Positions 34,211 to 44,414 of a stretch of DNA of 64,000 nt are shown here, in pieces (the first letter of the stretch is position 1; each line of letters starts with the position of its first letter). Source of the stretch: Phoma sp. XZ068 (Eukaryota > Ascomycota > Dothideomycetes > Pleosporales > Didymellaceae). Position numbers and translations under genes: made by a program. Below the pieces are notes generated by a model. That model made no database searches. It saw only the letters and a list, made by a program, of their open reading frames with translations, and had not been told where the DNA came from. The stretch is taken from NCBI GenBank assembly GCA_004835665.1, contig RBKR01000003.1, forward strand, positions 1,922,001 to 1,986,000. Reading direction: 5' to 3'.

Positions 34211-34440
34211 GTAGCCATAGCTCATCTCAGTAGCCACAATAGCTCATCTCAGTAGCCACAATAGCTCATCTCAGTAGCCACGATAGCTCATCTCCTCAGT
34301 AGCCACGATAGCTCATCTCAGTAGCCACGATAGCTCATCTCAGTAGCCACGATAGCTCATCTCAGTAGCCACGATAGCTCATCTCAGTAGCCACGATAGC
34401 TCATCTCAGTAGCCACGATAACTCATCTCCTCAGTAGAAC
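34211..34440. repeat. 22-bp tandem repeat (minisatellite), ~10 copies
   Basis: Ten head-to-tail copies of a 22-bp unit whose core is GATAGCTCATCTCAG. The first copy is 19 bp and two copies are 25 bp with an extra CTC. A degenerate eleventh copy runs into the CMS1 coding end. On the minus strand the array starts exactly at the CMS1 stop codon, so it forms the start of its 3' UTR. Copies 5-9 are identical, which points to recent expansion. Confidence 0.95.
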
Positions 34441-35355
34441 ACAAACAACTCATCTCCACCTTCCTTGTCCTCGCCCAGAAACTCTTTTCTCAGCAGCAAC
34501 TTAATCAACGCCTCGTGCAGGTCCTTCATATCGAGAATGCCGCGCTTCTTCTGATCAATATACGACACATCAATCACCACCCGCTTGAGGTTCTCAGTAG
34601 ACAAAGCTCCCTCCTCTAGGAGAGCAGCCAGCCTATCAGGTGTTCCAACGCCATAATCAACCCTGCAAGCAGTCAGCGAGTGCCTTCCTCATCACTCCAT
34701 TCACGTACCTGTTCTTCTTCAGACTCGCAACCTGATCGGCGAGCTTCAGGTGTTTTGCAAACAGCTTCTCAACCTTGGGGTCCTTGATGCCCTGCTTAGG
34801 CAGACCAGTCTTGAGTGACCTGCATACATCGGCCGCTCGAATTCCAGATGATGTGACGACAATCGTATGTGGTGCTCCTGGCGGCTTATTTGATGTAGGC
34901 TTCAACGCACCAAACTGTGTCTTCAGAAATGCTGGAAGATTCTCCAGTTTTCGAGCATCACTGTAGCTGGTGCTGTCATAGACCGTGCGTGCTACCAAGT
35001 CAATACCTGCACTCTCCTCAATGTGACATGACTTACCAGGAATAAACTTGTCTTCAAGCTCGACACTGCTCAGGTCCTTGCCGTACAGCCTTGTTCGCGC
35101 ATTGACATAGTCTGCTACAAGCTGGCCGTCCATTCGCTCAAATGCATGGTTCACGCCCAACTCTTGATCCAAATCATCTTCATCAATGTTCTTCGCCTTG
35201 GCCTGCTTCTTCTGCTTTCTCTTGGCCTTCTTCTTCTCTTTCTTGCTGTCGATGCCTTCAGGATCTGCTTCGGCCTTTCTCTTTTTCGACGTGGCTGTGA
35301 CGTCGAACTCGGCCTCAATGAGCGGCACTCCTCCTTCGGAATCTGAGTCTGACAT
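34431..35355 (-). CDS. CMS1: Cms1-like ribosome biogenesis protein
   Basis: Yeast Cms1 is a component of 90S pre-ribosomes, with a DEAD-helicase-like core. Two exons give 292 aa (34709-35355, 34431-34662; intron 46 nt), matching the yeast length of 291. The start MSDSDSEGG at 35355 is chosen over a further in-frame upstream start. An acidic N-terminus is followed by a Lys-rich nucleolar-type stretch (KKRKAEADPEGIDSKKEKKK), then TIVVTSSGIRAADVCRSLK, and, in exon 2, DYGVGTPDRLAALLEEGAL and VVIDVSYIDQKKRGILDMK. The stop codon lies inside the first minisatellite unit. Divergent from CENP-T across 214 bp. Confidence 0.88.
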
Positions 35356-35569
35356 GTTGATTGTGTTTTGCGTGAAGATATGGAACCGTGCAGCGTGCAA
35401 CAGGAAAAGTTCCAAAAAGTCCAGCCGTATCGATAAGGTAGATACGCTAGCATCGCACTCGGCCTAGCCCCGTCGCGTCGAACCGTCTTCCGGACGCGCC
35501 TTCCCTGTCGGCTTGACGTTCATCAACAAGCAGCCCGCTTGCTTGTCGCATTCTTACCGCAGCGCAACC

Positions 35570-37296
35570 ATGTCCGACTCTGCACGCAAGAAGCAGCGCC
35601 TGTCGCCGGATGTAGCCGCATCTCTCAATGCCACTGCAGGCGCCGAACCCATCACTCCATTCCGCCGCGCAATCAGCGCAGGCCCCACACCAGGAAGCCG
35701 CAAAACACCCACCTTCCGGACACCAGGCACAGCAGCGAGGACACCGCGGGGAGGGCCAGCAACACGGCCGCTGTCAGCACGCAGAGCGGCACCGACCACA
35801 CCCCATGCGATCCGGGCGTTGAGGGAGCGCGCCAATGCTGCCCGAACCCCAGGGAACAACCGGCGCAGGAGCGGGAGAGTGCAGCGAGAGACACCCCGCG
35901 ATCTCCTGCGCAATCTCAGCAGAGGTGTGTTGGTTCCTCACCTGACTTTTGCAGCGTACTAACTGGTCCCCAGCACTTGCGCGCGACAGCCGACCAATCG
36001 AGCCAGAACCCCAGACACTACCGCGCCGAAGTCGACACTCCGCTCTCGACCTCCCAGATGTCGCAGATAGCCCCGATGTTGCTGCGCCTCGGCTTAGCAT
36101 GCCGCTGGAGGACATGTACGACGACGACAGCTTCCACGAGCGACCTCCCAGGCAGTCGTTATTGCCAGAGCTGCCAGACGATGTTGATGGAGGCACGGTC
36201 CAGTCGCTCGAGTTCGGTCGCCGCGCTCTGAGCGAAGATCCACGATATGCAAGGAGGGTCAGCGAGAGGTTTGCAGACTTCAGCGAGCTGGGGGCAGTGG
36301 ACGAGGAGTTTGAGATTGACGGGACGTTCATCAACAGGCGGCGTACAGGAGCGTTCGATCCACTGCTCGATCAGACCATTGTAGAGGAAGACGAGGATAC
36401 AGTGGAGGCATTGACCGGGCGGCGCGACGGGCCGTCCAGTGATGCAGACTTGGGCGTGTTTGGCCAAGGGGATGACGATACGGAGGAGCCCACATTCAGA
36501 TTTCACATCCCGGAACGGATACGAGCGCCCGTTGACGAAGAAGCTGAGGAGGCGGAGCTGGATGAGACTGTTGCGCTGCCAGATGCAGAAGATGAGGAGC
36601 TGGAAGTTGACGACGACGCGTCCGCACTCGACGAGGCAGAGCAGACTGCAGCATTGGATGTGGATGAGCCTACAGATGCATTCGGCATGACAGGTTGGGA
36701 GTCAAATCCGGGCGTAAACGACGATCTCGAGCTCGCCGCCTACCGCGAAGAAGAGTCCGCCCTGGACCGCAGTCTGCAAGTCCCTGAAGCCCCAGCTTCC
36801 GTTCAGAAACGCATGGGCACACGACGAAAAGAGCTAAAGCTATCACGAGTCGGCCTCGACTATCCATCGTTCCCTGTAGCGCCGGTCAAGAAGCTTGCAC
36901 TCAGCTTCATGAAATCGCAAGGCAGCAAAGCGCAACTAAACAAGGACGCACTGGCCGCCCTTGTACAAACCACAGACGACTTCTTCGAGCAGATAGGTAT
37001 CGACTTGGCCGCATATGCACAACACGCGGGACGAAAAGGGATTGAAGAGAGCGATGTGCTGGCGCTCATGAGACGGTATGTTACATTTCTCTCTACTGTA
37101 CATATACGTACAGTCATTTTCTACAAACGTTGACGCGATTAGAACTCGCAAGACAAGCAGCAATACGACGAGCTTCTCGCTCGCTCAGAAAATGCTGCCG
37201 AGGGAGTTGCTGCAGCAGCTTAGGATGGAACCGCAGCCCAAGATGAAGGGCCAAAAGCGAAAACGCTTGGCTGCTGTACAAGAAGATGATGGATGA
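35570..37296 (+). CDS. CNN1: Kinetochore protein CENP-T
   Basis: CENP-T (yeast Cnn1) links centromeric chromatin to the Ndc80 complex. Three exons give 536 aa (35570-35924, 35974-37075, 37143-37296). The N-terminal ~120 residues are basic, Arg/Pro/Thr-rich, with repeated TP and SP sites (TPFRR, KTPTFRTPG, RTPRGG) suited to CDK control. A long acidic middle (about 200-380) follows. The C-terminal histone fold begins YPSFPVAPVKKLALSFM and runs through LNKDALAALVQTTDDFFEQIG and HAGRKGIEESDVLALMRR, then the family's CENP-T extension SFSLAQKMLPRELLQQLRM. The last intron splits the histone fold from the extension. Confidence 0.92.
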
Positions 37297-37321
37297 TTGG
37301 TGGAAAAGTGAGCTTATGACT

Positions 37322-38421
37322 CTACCACTCTGAGCTGTGGCGTACGCGCCGTTGTGTGCCGGAGAGCGGCTTCTTGACGACCATCCAGAACATGATGGAG
37401 GTGGCGAAGCTCAACGCATACCTACATGAATTAGCAGGGTTAGGAAGTGGTAGGACAGAGAGCGTACCATGTGAAGATGTACTGCGTGTGGTTATTCCTC
37501 AGATTCACCGTCGGCGCCCGTCCGATCGGTATACCCTTGGGCTCGCGCTCATAGTTGGTGAGCAGATCCGGTGCTATCAAAGTTAGCCAAATACACCCAA
37601 CCCACTTCTTCAAAACACTCACTCATCGTCTCCTCAATCCACACCTTCTGACTCCCCGTCCACTCCGCCATCTCCTCCACACTCGGGAAAAACCACTTCC
37701 CCACCTCCGGCTCGTTCTTCGGCGTAAACATATTCCCCTTTGGTGGAATCCTCAGCAGTCCCTCCACCGTAACCTCCCCCTCCGGCAACGCCCCCTGACT
37801 CTTCCTAAACCACTGCTTCACAGCATCCTTCTTAATCCACCCCCGACAACACAAAACCTTGTACTTATTCCCCCGCTCGTCCGTCCGCTCCAACGGCGTA
37901 ACAACCGTATACCCATCCTCCCCCTCCATCATCCTCGGCCCAATCAACATCTCCTGATCATGCCTCAACACACCCGTCGCATAAACCCGCCTGTAATCAA
38001 AACTCTCAACAGCACTCTCATCAATCCGCAGCGGGAGCTCCAATGGCGGGAATGTGAGGCGGTCTTCAAACCGCGCGATGAGCTCGGTTTTCCACCCCAA
38101 ACGTTGCACTTGCCAGCATCCGAGGAGGAATGCCGTGATGGGGATTATTGCGAGGATTATTAGACCGGGTCCGTGTTGTTTTCCTACGCGCGCCATTTTT
38201 GCGGGGCGGTCCAGGATAGAGACGAAGTTTGGGTCTAGGCCGTCGGGGCCGTGGGCGTAGCGACGTTGGGTGAAGAGGATGATGTTGGGTGTGCGGCGGG
38301 TGGTGGATGGTGTGCGGAGGCATTGTGGGCGCGGGGGGCTGCGGGGGGTGCGTGGGAGGGCGCGGAGGGGTTGCGTGGAGTAGTGCCTGAAGAGGCGGAG
38401 GAAGGGGTGTGGTTTCGACAT
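37322..38421 (-). CDS. SHY1: Cytochrome c oxidase assembly factor Shy1/SURF1
   Basis: Inner-membrane factor for Cox1 maturation in complex IV assembly. Three exons give 334 aa (37623-38421, 37468-37573, 37322-37421; introns 49 and 46 nt). The N-terminus from MSKPHPFLRLFRHYS is an Arg/Ser/Pro-rich presequence. TM1 is GLIILAIIPITAFLLGCWQVQR, the SURF1 start motif being GCWQVQRLGWK. In the intermembrane domain are FDYRRVYATGVL and CCRGWIKKDA, and the C-terminal TM is YALSFATSIMFWMVV. Convergent with CENP-T with only 25 bp between stops, and divergent from VMA22 across 173 bp. Confidence 0.93.
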
Positions 38422-38594
38422 TGTTGTGGTTTGTGTGAGAGGTATGGTGGAGAGCTGCTGGACTTGACATTTGAGGCCGGATGCGCTATGACGGATTGGG
38501 GATAGCGGCCGCGGGAGTTCGAGCCGCATTGCATCGAGTATCAAGTGCCATCGCAGGCTTCCAAGTAATAAACACAAACCCATCCTGTTTGGCC

Positions 38595-39342
38595 ATGGCA
38601 GAAGTCCACAATCCAGTAGCCGCTGCTACTCACAGCGCTCCGCACTCCTCCAGCGCAGAAAAAGACACACTCATCACCCGCCTAGACACTCTCCTAGAGC
38701 AATACCTCCACACCCTCAACGAATACGACAACCTCACCCAACACCTTTCCAAACAATTCTCCTCCGTACGTCATTCCTAGGTGAATCTTTCATCCATCTA
38801 ACAGTGTGCGAGGCTTTCTTCTCCCTAACACAAGCAAACTTCCACAACAGATCGGGCGTGCACTACGGACAGGATAGGTATGATGAGCGTGTTCAAGCGA
38901 CGCGGCGGATGTACGTCACTCTTCGTATTCTAAGTGTGTTGTGGGGGCTAATGATAGTAGTACTGTGATTGAAGATGAGGATTCCAAGGTGCGGTTTTCT
39001 ACTACTTCGACATGGGAGAGTGCGGCTTCGAAGGGGGACGAAGAGGGGCAGCCATGTGAGGAAGAGATTAAGGATTCTGAAGACCGTACGGAAGAGCAGG
39101 AGACGGAGAAGCCAGTGGATGGTGCTGCGGGTGAGAGCGGTAACGCCGAGGATGGTAAAGCTACGCCTGTAGATCCAATCCGTATGTTTGGCATTCTTGT
39201 TCCGCCTGCGCTAAGGGCTGCACAAGCGTCATTTAGAGACGTTGTGGATGGGCCGGTTATGAGGTTGGCGGAAGTTACGGGGGAGCTAAGGGCGTTGGAG
39301 AGGGAGATTGGGCGCGCAAGGAAGAGTATACGGAGGGCGTAG
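38595..39342 (+). CDS. VMA22: Vacuolar ATPase assembly protein Vma22 / CCDC115-like
   Basis: Vma22 is an ER chaperone that assembles the Vo sector of the V-ATPase with Vma12 and Vma21. Three exons give 217 aa (38595-38765, 38813-38910, 38958-39342; both introns 47 nt). An N-terminal coiled coil (LITRLDTLLEQYLHTLNEY) precedes the family core FFSLTQANF and YGQDRYDERVQATRRI. The middle is acidic and Glu-rich, and the C-terminus has the conserved PIRMFGILVPPALRAAQ and a final helix with LRALEREI. The second exon start at the GCGAG acceptor is my choice because it alone keeps SLTQANF in frame. Confidence 0.85.
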
Positions 39343-39826
39343 TTGGCGAAGATACTGTCACAAATGATATATAAGAACTGCTACCTAAGGCATTATTTTT
39401 CTTTTGTTTGAGGAAGGCTATGTGAAAGTGGAAATCTCTTCACATCTAAGGCTGGTGTGCTTTAGGAGTATTGGTCATCTAGGCTGAATGGCAGAAGAGT
39501 GTAGATGGGTAGGTTGTTGGGTTCGGTACTGCAACTTGCACGATCCTATCTTTTCTACCAACAGCTTCCCTGATGACATCGAAGCGGTTTATTTCTGTGC
39601 GACGCTGATGATGAACAACAAATGCATGCGTAGTTGTATAAATCTTATGCGTAGCTTCAGTAAGAATATTGAATTTATTTCAGAGTAGTTCTTAGTGTCT
39701 GGATCCCATAGCAAAATTATGCGTTGAAGTAGTGATCCTTCGAAGAGTGCGATCCATAGCATGATCCGTAGCATGATCCTTAGCATGATGACTGTGTGGT
39801 CAGATGTTCAGACCGTCGCCTGTGAC
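39343..39826. other. intergenic between convergent genes
   Basis: 484 bp of convergent 3' flanks. Contains the 12-bp triplet repeat listed separately. No gene seen. Confidence 0.5.
39751..39786. repeat. 12-bp tandem repeat, three copies
   Basis: Three consecutive copies of GATCCNTAGCAT, differing at one position, lie 41 bp beyond the stop of the kinase gene. Confidence 0.85.
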
Positions 39827-41731
39827 CTAGCAAGTTGTCGCCTCGGCAGCTTCGAAAGGCTCAGGTCCTGCGTCGCAACTAGTACAAGCCAGTGATGATG
39901 TTACCAGTTTCAATTCAAACGCAGTAGGACGATCCTGGGGCAGCGTTGCCAGCATAAACAACGGGAGATTGGACCAATTCTTCGGGGGAAAATCTCTGCG
40001 TCGCCACTGTGCCCACTCACTCTTCCTGAGAAATGGTTCGTGCTGGGCGTGACCCGTAGTCAAAGCCCATGTCGTTGCCCGATCATGCCAGTCAATGACA
40101 GCTTGCAGGTTGGCGTGGTAAGCATTGTCTTGTCCCTTACGACGTATCTCGTTTAGCTTGTCTCGCTCATTGCTATCTGCCGTAGACAGTAAAACCGCTA
40201 TGATCTCCATGAACACGCATCCAAGCGAGAACACGTCCGCTTGTAAGCCGCGAGTGTCTTGCAGTACGACTTCAGGCGCGGCGTAGTTGCGGGTGAACGA
40301 GGTGAGTGAATTCGTGTTTGACTCCTCTGCCGTTCTATAGGCACGTGCGATCCCAAAATCTGCGATATAGATCCTGTGGCGTTTGTTGACTTCACGGACT
40401 AGTAGATTTCCTGGCTTGATGTCCATATGTTTGGTGTTGCTGCTGTGGATATAGTATATCGCGGCCGAAAGGCAGCCGATGAACTCGAGTAAAGACTTCG
40501 CAACGCTAGCAGAGACGCTTTGATTGTCAAGGAATTGTTCATCGATGAACTCGTCGAGATTGTATTGAGCGGCGGGGTAAAGCAGGATTGCAAGGTCTCT
40601 CTTGAAAGTGTATGTGCCGACAAGCCGGACAATGTGACGATGCTGGAGTCGCTGTAAGTGCTCGACTTCGATGACTGCCATCTCTTTGGTCAGGCGTCTG
40701 TTGCAGTGAACTGTTTTCCGTGCGAGCCTGATTCTTCGACACTTCACGCTCCAAACGATGGCAGACGCACTGTGACCTATGAGCTTTTCAGTCTGGAGTG
40801 GGATAAGATTTTCTTCTTGCGGACCGTACTCGACATGTTGACCACGACCGGACCAGTCAAATGCCTTTGATACATCCAAAATGATTCCTCGAGCTCTCAG
40901 ATGGGTTAGCCATTTGCTGCTAAAGGCTTGACCGGATTTGAGATCTTTCGCGAGCCCTTCTCGAAGTCTCGGGGTGCTCGCGGTGCGAGAGCCTTCTGGT
41001 ACCAGATGTCGAAGCCAATACCGATCGGCGGCAAATTCGTGAACATACGCAAGGACATCGCTTCGGAGGCTCGCTGGCCAGATACGCCGTGTTTTGTCGT
41101 TACAACCATCACCCGAATAGTCGCCGACTACCTCCAATACGTCATCTACGATTTCCTCGAGAGAGGTAACAACCCGAGAACTGGCAGACGGTAACGGAAT
41201 ATCCAAATGCAGTAGTCGTTGACGGAGTGCGGCTCGGGCTTCCCCCATCTCAAATTTATGTCGCGTGAGGAACAAAGCGCTTGAACCTGCAGAACATTGG
41301 ATAACTGCTCGGATCATCCACTCGAAAGACCTGCAATTGGATTCTGCAGCGGTAGGGCTTGTCGTGGCGTCGCTCTCTACCGCTCTGTTGGCGTTTCTGC
41401 GTGACTTGGGAGACACTAGATCTCCAGATGGAGTTTGGCTTGGCGCTGTCGCATAGCTTGCGAGGCTTGACTTGGCGGTGACATAGGTGTGTGGAGTCCC
41501 GAAACTGAAATCGATGTCGTTGTTCTCACTCAAGGTGTTTTTCGGTACGTTACGTTGTATCCTGCCGCGGCCAAACCGGATCGCTCTCGGAGCGCTGGCT
41601 TGGTGGGTGTCAAACTGGTCTTCTGGCAGAGGAGATTTGTCGTTATTCTCTTGATAGATTCGTTCGAGATTATTGTCATAGAGTGGTTCCTGCTCATGAT
41701 CGATCGCAAAATTGTGGCTGTCCATCTTCAT
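39827..41731 (-). CDS. Protein kinase with long unassigned N-terminus
   Basis: Single exon, 634 aa from the ATG at 41731. Residues 1-310 match no family I know; they are partly disordered, then helical. Residues about 315-615 form a protein kinase domain: a weak glycine loop (IGHSASAIVWSV), likely ATP lysine in LARKTVH near 339, catalytic loop HMDIKPGN near 435-442, DFGIARA near 458, and YAAPEVV. The HMD in place of HRD makes it a non-RD kinase. Substrate and role are unknown. The 12-bp repeats lie just behind it. Confidence 0.82.
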   Translation of the reverse strand: MKMDSHNFAIDHEQEPLYDNNLERIYQENNDKSPLPEDQFDTHQASAPRAIRFGRGRIQRNVPKNTLSENNDIDFSFGTPHTYVTAKSSLASYATAPSQTPSGDLVSPKSRRNANRAVESDATTSPTAAESNCRSFEWMIRAVIQCSAGSSALFLTRHKFEMGEARAALRQRLLHLDIPLPSASSRVVTSLEEIVDDVLEVVGDYSGDGCNDKTRRIWPASLRSDVLAYVHEFAADRYWLRHLVPEGSRTASTPRLREGLAKDLKSGQAFSSKWLTHLRARGIILDVSKAFDWSGRGQHVEYGPQEENLIPLQTEKLIGHSASAIVWSVKCRRIRLARKTVHCNRRLTKEMAVIEVEHLQRLQHRHIVRLVGTYTFKRDLAILLYPAAQYNLDEFIDEQFLDNQSVSASVAKSLLEFIGCLSAAIYYIHSSNTKHMDIKPGNLLVREVNKRHRIYIADFGIARAYRTAEESNTNSLTSFTRNYAAPEVVLQDTRGLQADVFSLGCVFMEIIAVLLSTADSNERDKLNEIRRKGQDNAYHANLQAVIDWHDRATTWALTTGHAQHEPFLRKSEWAQWRRRDFPPKNWSNLPLFMLATLPQDRPTAFELKLVTSSLACTSCDAGPEPFEAAEATTC

Positions 41732-42367
41732 GAAGGTAAGACGCACCGCAACAATGATTTGACAAGTTAGAATGATTATTCTCGTACGGCCGCTATGTGC
41801 GCGTTTTTCCGGGCTGAAGGTTAAGTTTTAGATGTTTCCGTGCTCGGTCGCTCAATCCTGAAGCGCATCAGTCGTAGAGCCGCTGCCATCTCTGGTGATT
41901 CATACACAACAATGACGAGATCTTTAACCGTAGTAATGTAGTTCTATGCTCTCAATGTGTAAGCCAAGATGCGAAAATAGCTCTTAACCCAGATCAGAGG
42001 ACATCGAAACGTCGACAGGACAGGGAAATGCGAAAGGCTGGCAAAGAGGACAACGACATTAATGGGTCTGTGAGTAAGCACTCAGCCGCGGCTTGATTTG
42101 AGTGGAAAGGTACAGGTTCTGTCTGTAGCACAGGCTACACTTTATTGGCCAAGAGAATGCATGCAGCATCGGCGGGGTCGCATGCACGCGAAAGAGAGCG
42201 CCTAATGCCAGCCTCTCCAGTTGGGCTGCGAATACGCCAATATGTCCTGCGCCGTGGAGTAGACATACGTTAGGTGGTTATGCACTCCTAATCCTCCTTT
42301 GATATACTGTTAAGGCGCGATCTTTGACTTGGCTCTTGTGTTCGCAGCCAACTTAATTCTTGCAAAA
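41732..42367. other. intergenic, no gene seen
   Basis: 636 bp: kinase promoter and 3' flank of the SPOUT methyltransferase gene. No gene seen. Confidence 0.5.
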
Positions 42368-43691
42368 TCATGCAGCATACATCGAATCCACATACGGTTT
42401 CAGCGCACACAGACCGAACTCAACAGCTTCTTCTGTCCTGATTGTCCTGCTACCCTGATTGGGAACGAGGTTGACCCATGAATCGAACAGTGTATGTGCG
42501 CTACCCTTTCCGAGTCCTTTCTCTGCCAAAGCAGGATCGTTTGCCACCGCCGGCTCGATCCCAGCAACGCCGCCAAAAACGAGGAGAAGATGGTTGAACT
42601 TTTCTGGAGCCTGCACTGATGGGTTTGAGGTAGTGGATGGTATGATGTCGCGTACATCCACACCTCTTTCTGATGTGCCGATTGTGAAGTCATATCCGCC
42701 TGAGAACTCACATTCAGAGAACACAGTGCTGAGAGATGACGCCTTGCGAACTGAGTAGCCCCAGTAGTAACCAGCTTCTTCGCGTGGCAATGAAGAGGCA
42801 CAGGCGGTAGCCTCGAGACTTTCGCATTCAGCTTGCGACAGGTGCGGCCAGTTCCTGGGAGGCTCTGAGCTGGCAAATCGTACTGTAGTACGCATTGCAG
42901 GCTCAATGGGCGCACCTGGTGGTACTGGAACAACTAAGGGGAAGAGAAGTCCGCATTTGATATACACGTATTGCTCCTCTGTCTTGCTCTTCTTGCTCTT
43001 TGAGCCACGGCTCGCCGTGGGAGGGTCTGCAGGACCAACAACAACGCCTTCGCGGAACTGACACCATTCATGTGGCCGCAGGTGATGCGGCATGTCCATA
43101 CTAGGCAGCGTCCCTGTCCATTCGAGATTCTTGTGCTTCTGAAAAACGCTCAGGCTTGGGTCGTCGTGGCTATACCTCAGATGGGGTGGGCATTCAGCAA
43201 AAGCAAGGACATGGTAAAGGAACTGGTCTGGATTTTGCCACGGCTCGTCTTCTTCCAAGATACTGTCGAGAATCTCCTGTTTCGATTTGGACTTCTTGCC
43301 GCGCGTGTATCGGTCGGACACCACATTAGGTGTCAGTCCAGAAGGGTTGTCATCAAAGACAACAATCTCATCAACGCAAAATACTGCTGCAGCTCGTGCA
43401 ATGCGTCCTACTTGCATTGTCTTGTGATCTGGCTTTTTGGCGTTGAGGAGCCAGCTTCCGGGTAGTGCAATACTGACGGTCCAATTCCTGGCTTTGGTGG
43501 GCTTGAACACAGCCGTGGGGCGCGACGTGTCAATATCTTCTGCATCCTGAGCTTCTGTTCTACTCTTCTTATTTGGGCTGTCCTGTTGAACTGTTTGATG
43601 TATTACTACGGACCCATGCTTGCGCTTCTGCATCGATGTCAGTACTGATATGCTGCTGGTGCAGTGGAAATAATACCTTGCTGTCGACCAT
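42368..43691 (-). CDS. SPOUT-type RNA methyltransferase (C9orf114/SPOUT1 family)
   Basis: Predicted S-adenosylmethionine-dependent RNA methyltransferase of the SPOUT superfamily; the human member SPOUT1 is also called CENP-32. Preferred model: exon 1 of 15 nt (43677-43691, MVDSK), intron 43628-43676 (GTATTA...TACTGAC...GCAG), exon 2 42368-43627, 424 aa. Alternatively an ATG at 43633 inside the intron end gives 421 aa. Domain signs: TVSIALPGSWLLNAK, QVGRIARAAAVFCVDEIVVFDD, FLYHVLAFAECPPHLR, an OB-like insert in the middle, and the C-terminal knot NHLLLVFGGVAGIEPAV with LVPNQGSRTIRTEEAV. Single-copy housekeeping gene by appearance. Confidence 0.87.
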
Positions 43692-44040
43692 ATTGACGGA
43701 AAACTCTAGCGGCTGAGTATGTATCTGATTGCGATATAATGAAGACACTGCAACGTTGGGAGCCACTGCAATGAGGTTAGACACGTGAATGCGTGAAAGA
43801 GGTTGGTCGAAATTTGGAAGAAGAGTATTTTTGGTCACCCTAGCTCGGTCCTGCATTAGCGCGCAATTGTGGGGCATCGATCTCCACCTGCAGTTACCGT
43901 AAGGCAACCACCACGCCTCTGCGCACCGTAGGCACGACTCTCCTTCGTGTGTCATTCTCTTCTTTTCCCTTTTACTGTATACAATTCCCACACCTACGCA
44001 CCGGTTCTCTTGTATATATTGCGTGTGACGGCTTTCCAAA
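43692..44040. promoter_or_regulatory. divergent promoter, SPOUT gene / SelK-like gene
   Basis: 349 bp between two ATGs pointing apart. No specific site recognised. Confidence 0.45.
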
Positions 44041-44414
44041 ATGGTGCAAGAAACGTCTGTACACCCCCTGTCCCCATTGATGTCTGCTTACATCCCCCTA
44101 GCAAAACCTCCTTTGGCGACTCGCTGTACATGTTCTTCGCCCTTTACCTCACTACCCTGTTCTCTCTCGATACCTGGGCTGCGGCCCGTAACTCCCCGTA
44201 CCGTGCACCGGGCAACAACTCGTTCTATCGCCCAGCAAACACCCCGCCAGCACCAGACAGTTACCAAGGCGGCATGCATGGCCGCGGCAATGCTGGACCA
44301 AGAAGTGGGAGTGGTGGAAACGGCGGCAACGTTGGAAGGGTCCAACAAGCAAGGGATTCAAGACCGCCTATGAAGTTGTGGGGAACAGCGGCTTGCGGTG
44401 CTTGCATGACATAG
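44041..44414 (+). CDS. SelK/SelG-like small membrane protein (Cys form)
   Basis: Selenoprotein K family members are single-pass ER proteins with a Gly/Arg-rich cytosolic tail. Proposed model: exon 1 44041-44054, intron 44055-44101 (GTCTGT...CTTAC...CTAG, donor weak), exon 2 44102-44414, 108 aa. It begins MVQETKTS, has one hydrophobic helix (LYMFFALYLTTLFSL), then a Gly/Pro/Asn-rich tail and NVGRVQQARDSRPP, which resembles the SelK tail around GRINHLRGPSPPP. The end ACGACMT has cysteines where animal SelK has selenocysteine. An unspliced frame from 43947 would give another N-terminus. The family call is tentative. Confidence 0.55.

Noticed and set aside
34211..34440. CRISPR array
   Set aside because: Units abut each other with no unique spacers; it is a eukaryotic minisatellite.
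35539..36231. 230-codon plus-strand frame over CENP-T
   Set aside because: Alternate frame crossing the CENP-T intron; CENP-T frame carries the histone fold.
37307..37345. tRNA-like word GACTCTACCACTCTGAGC
   Set aside because: It is the end of SHY1; no acceptor stem or T-arm is found around it.
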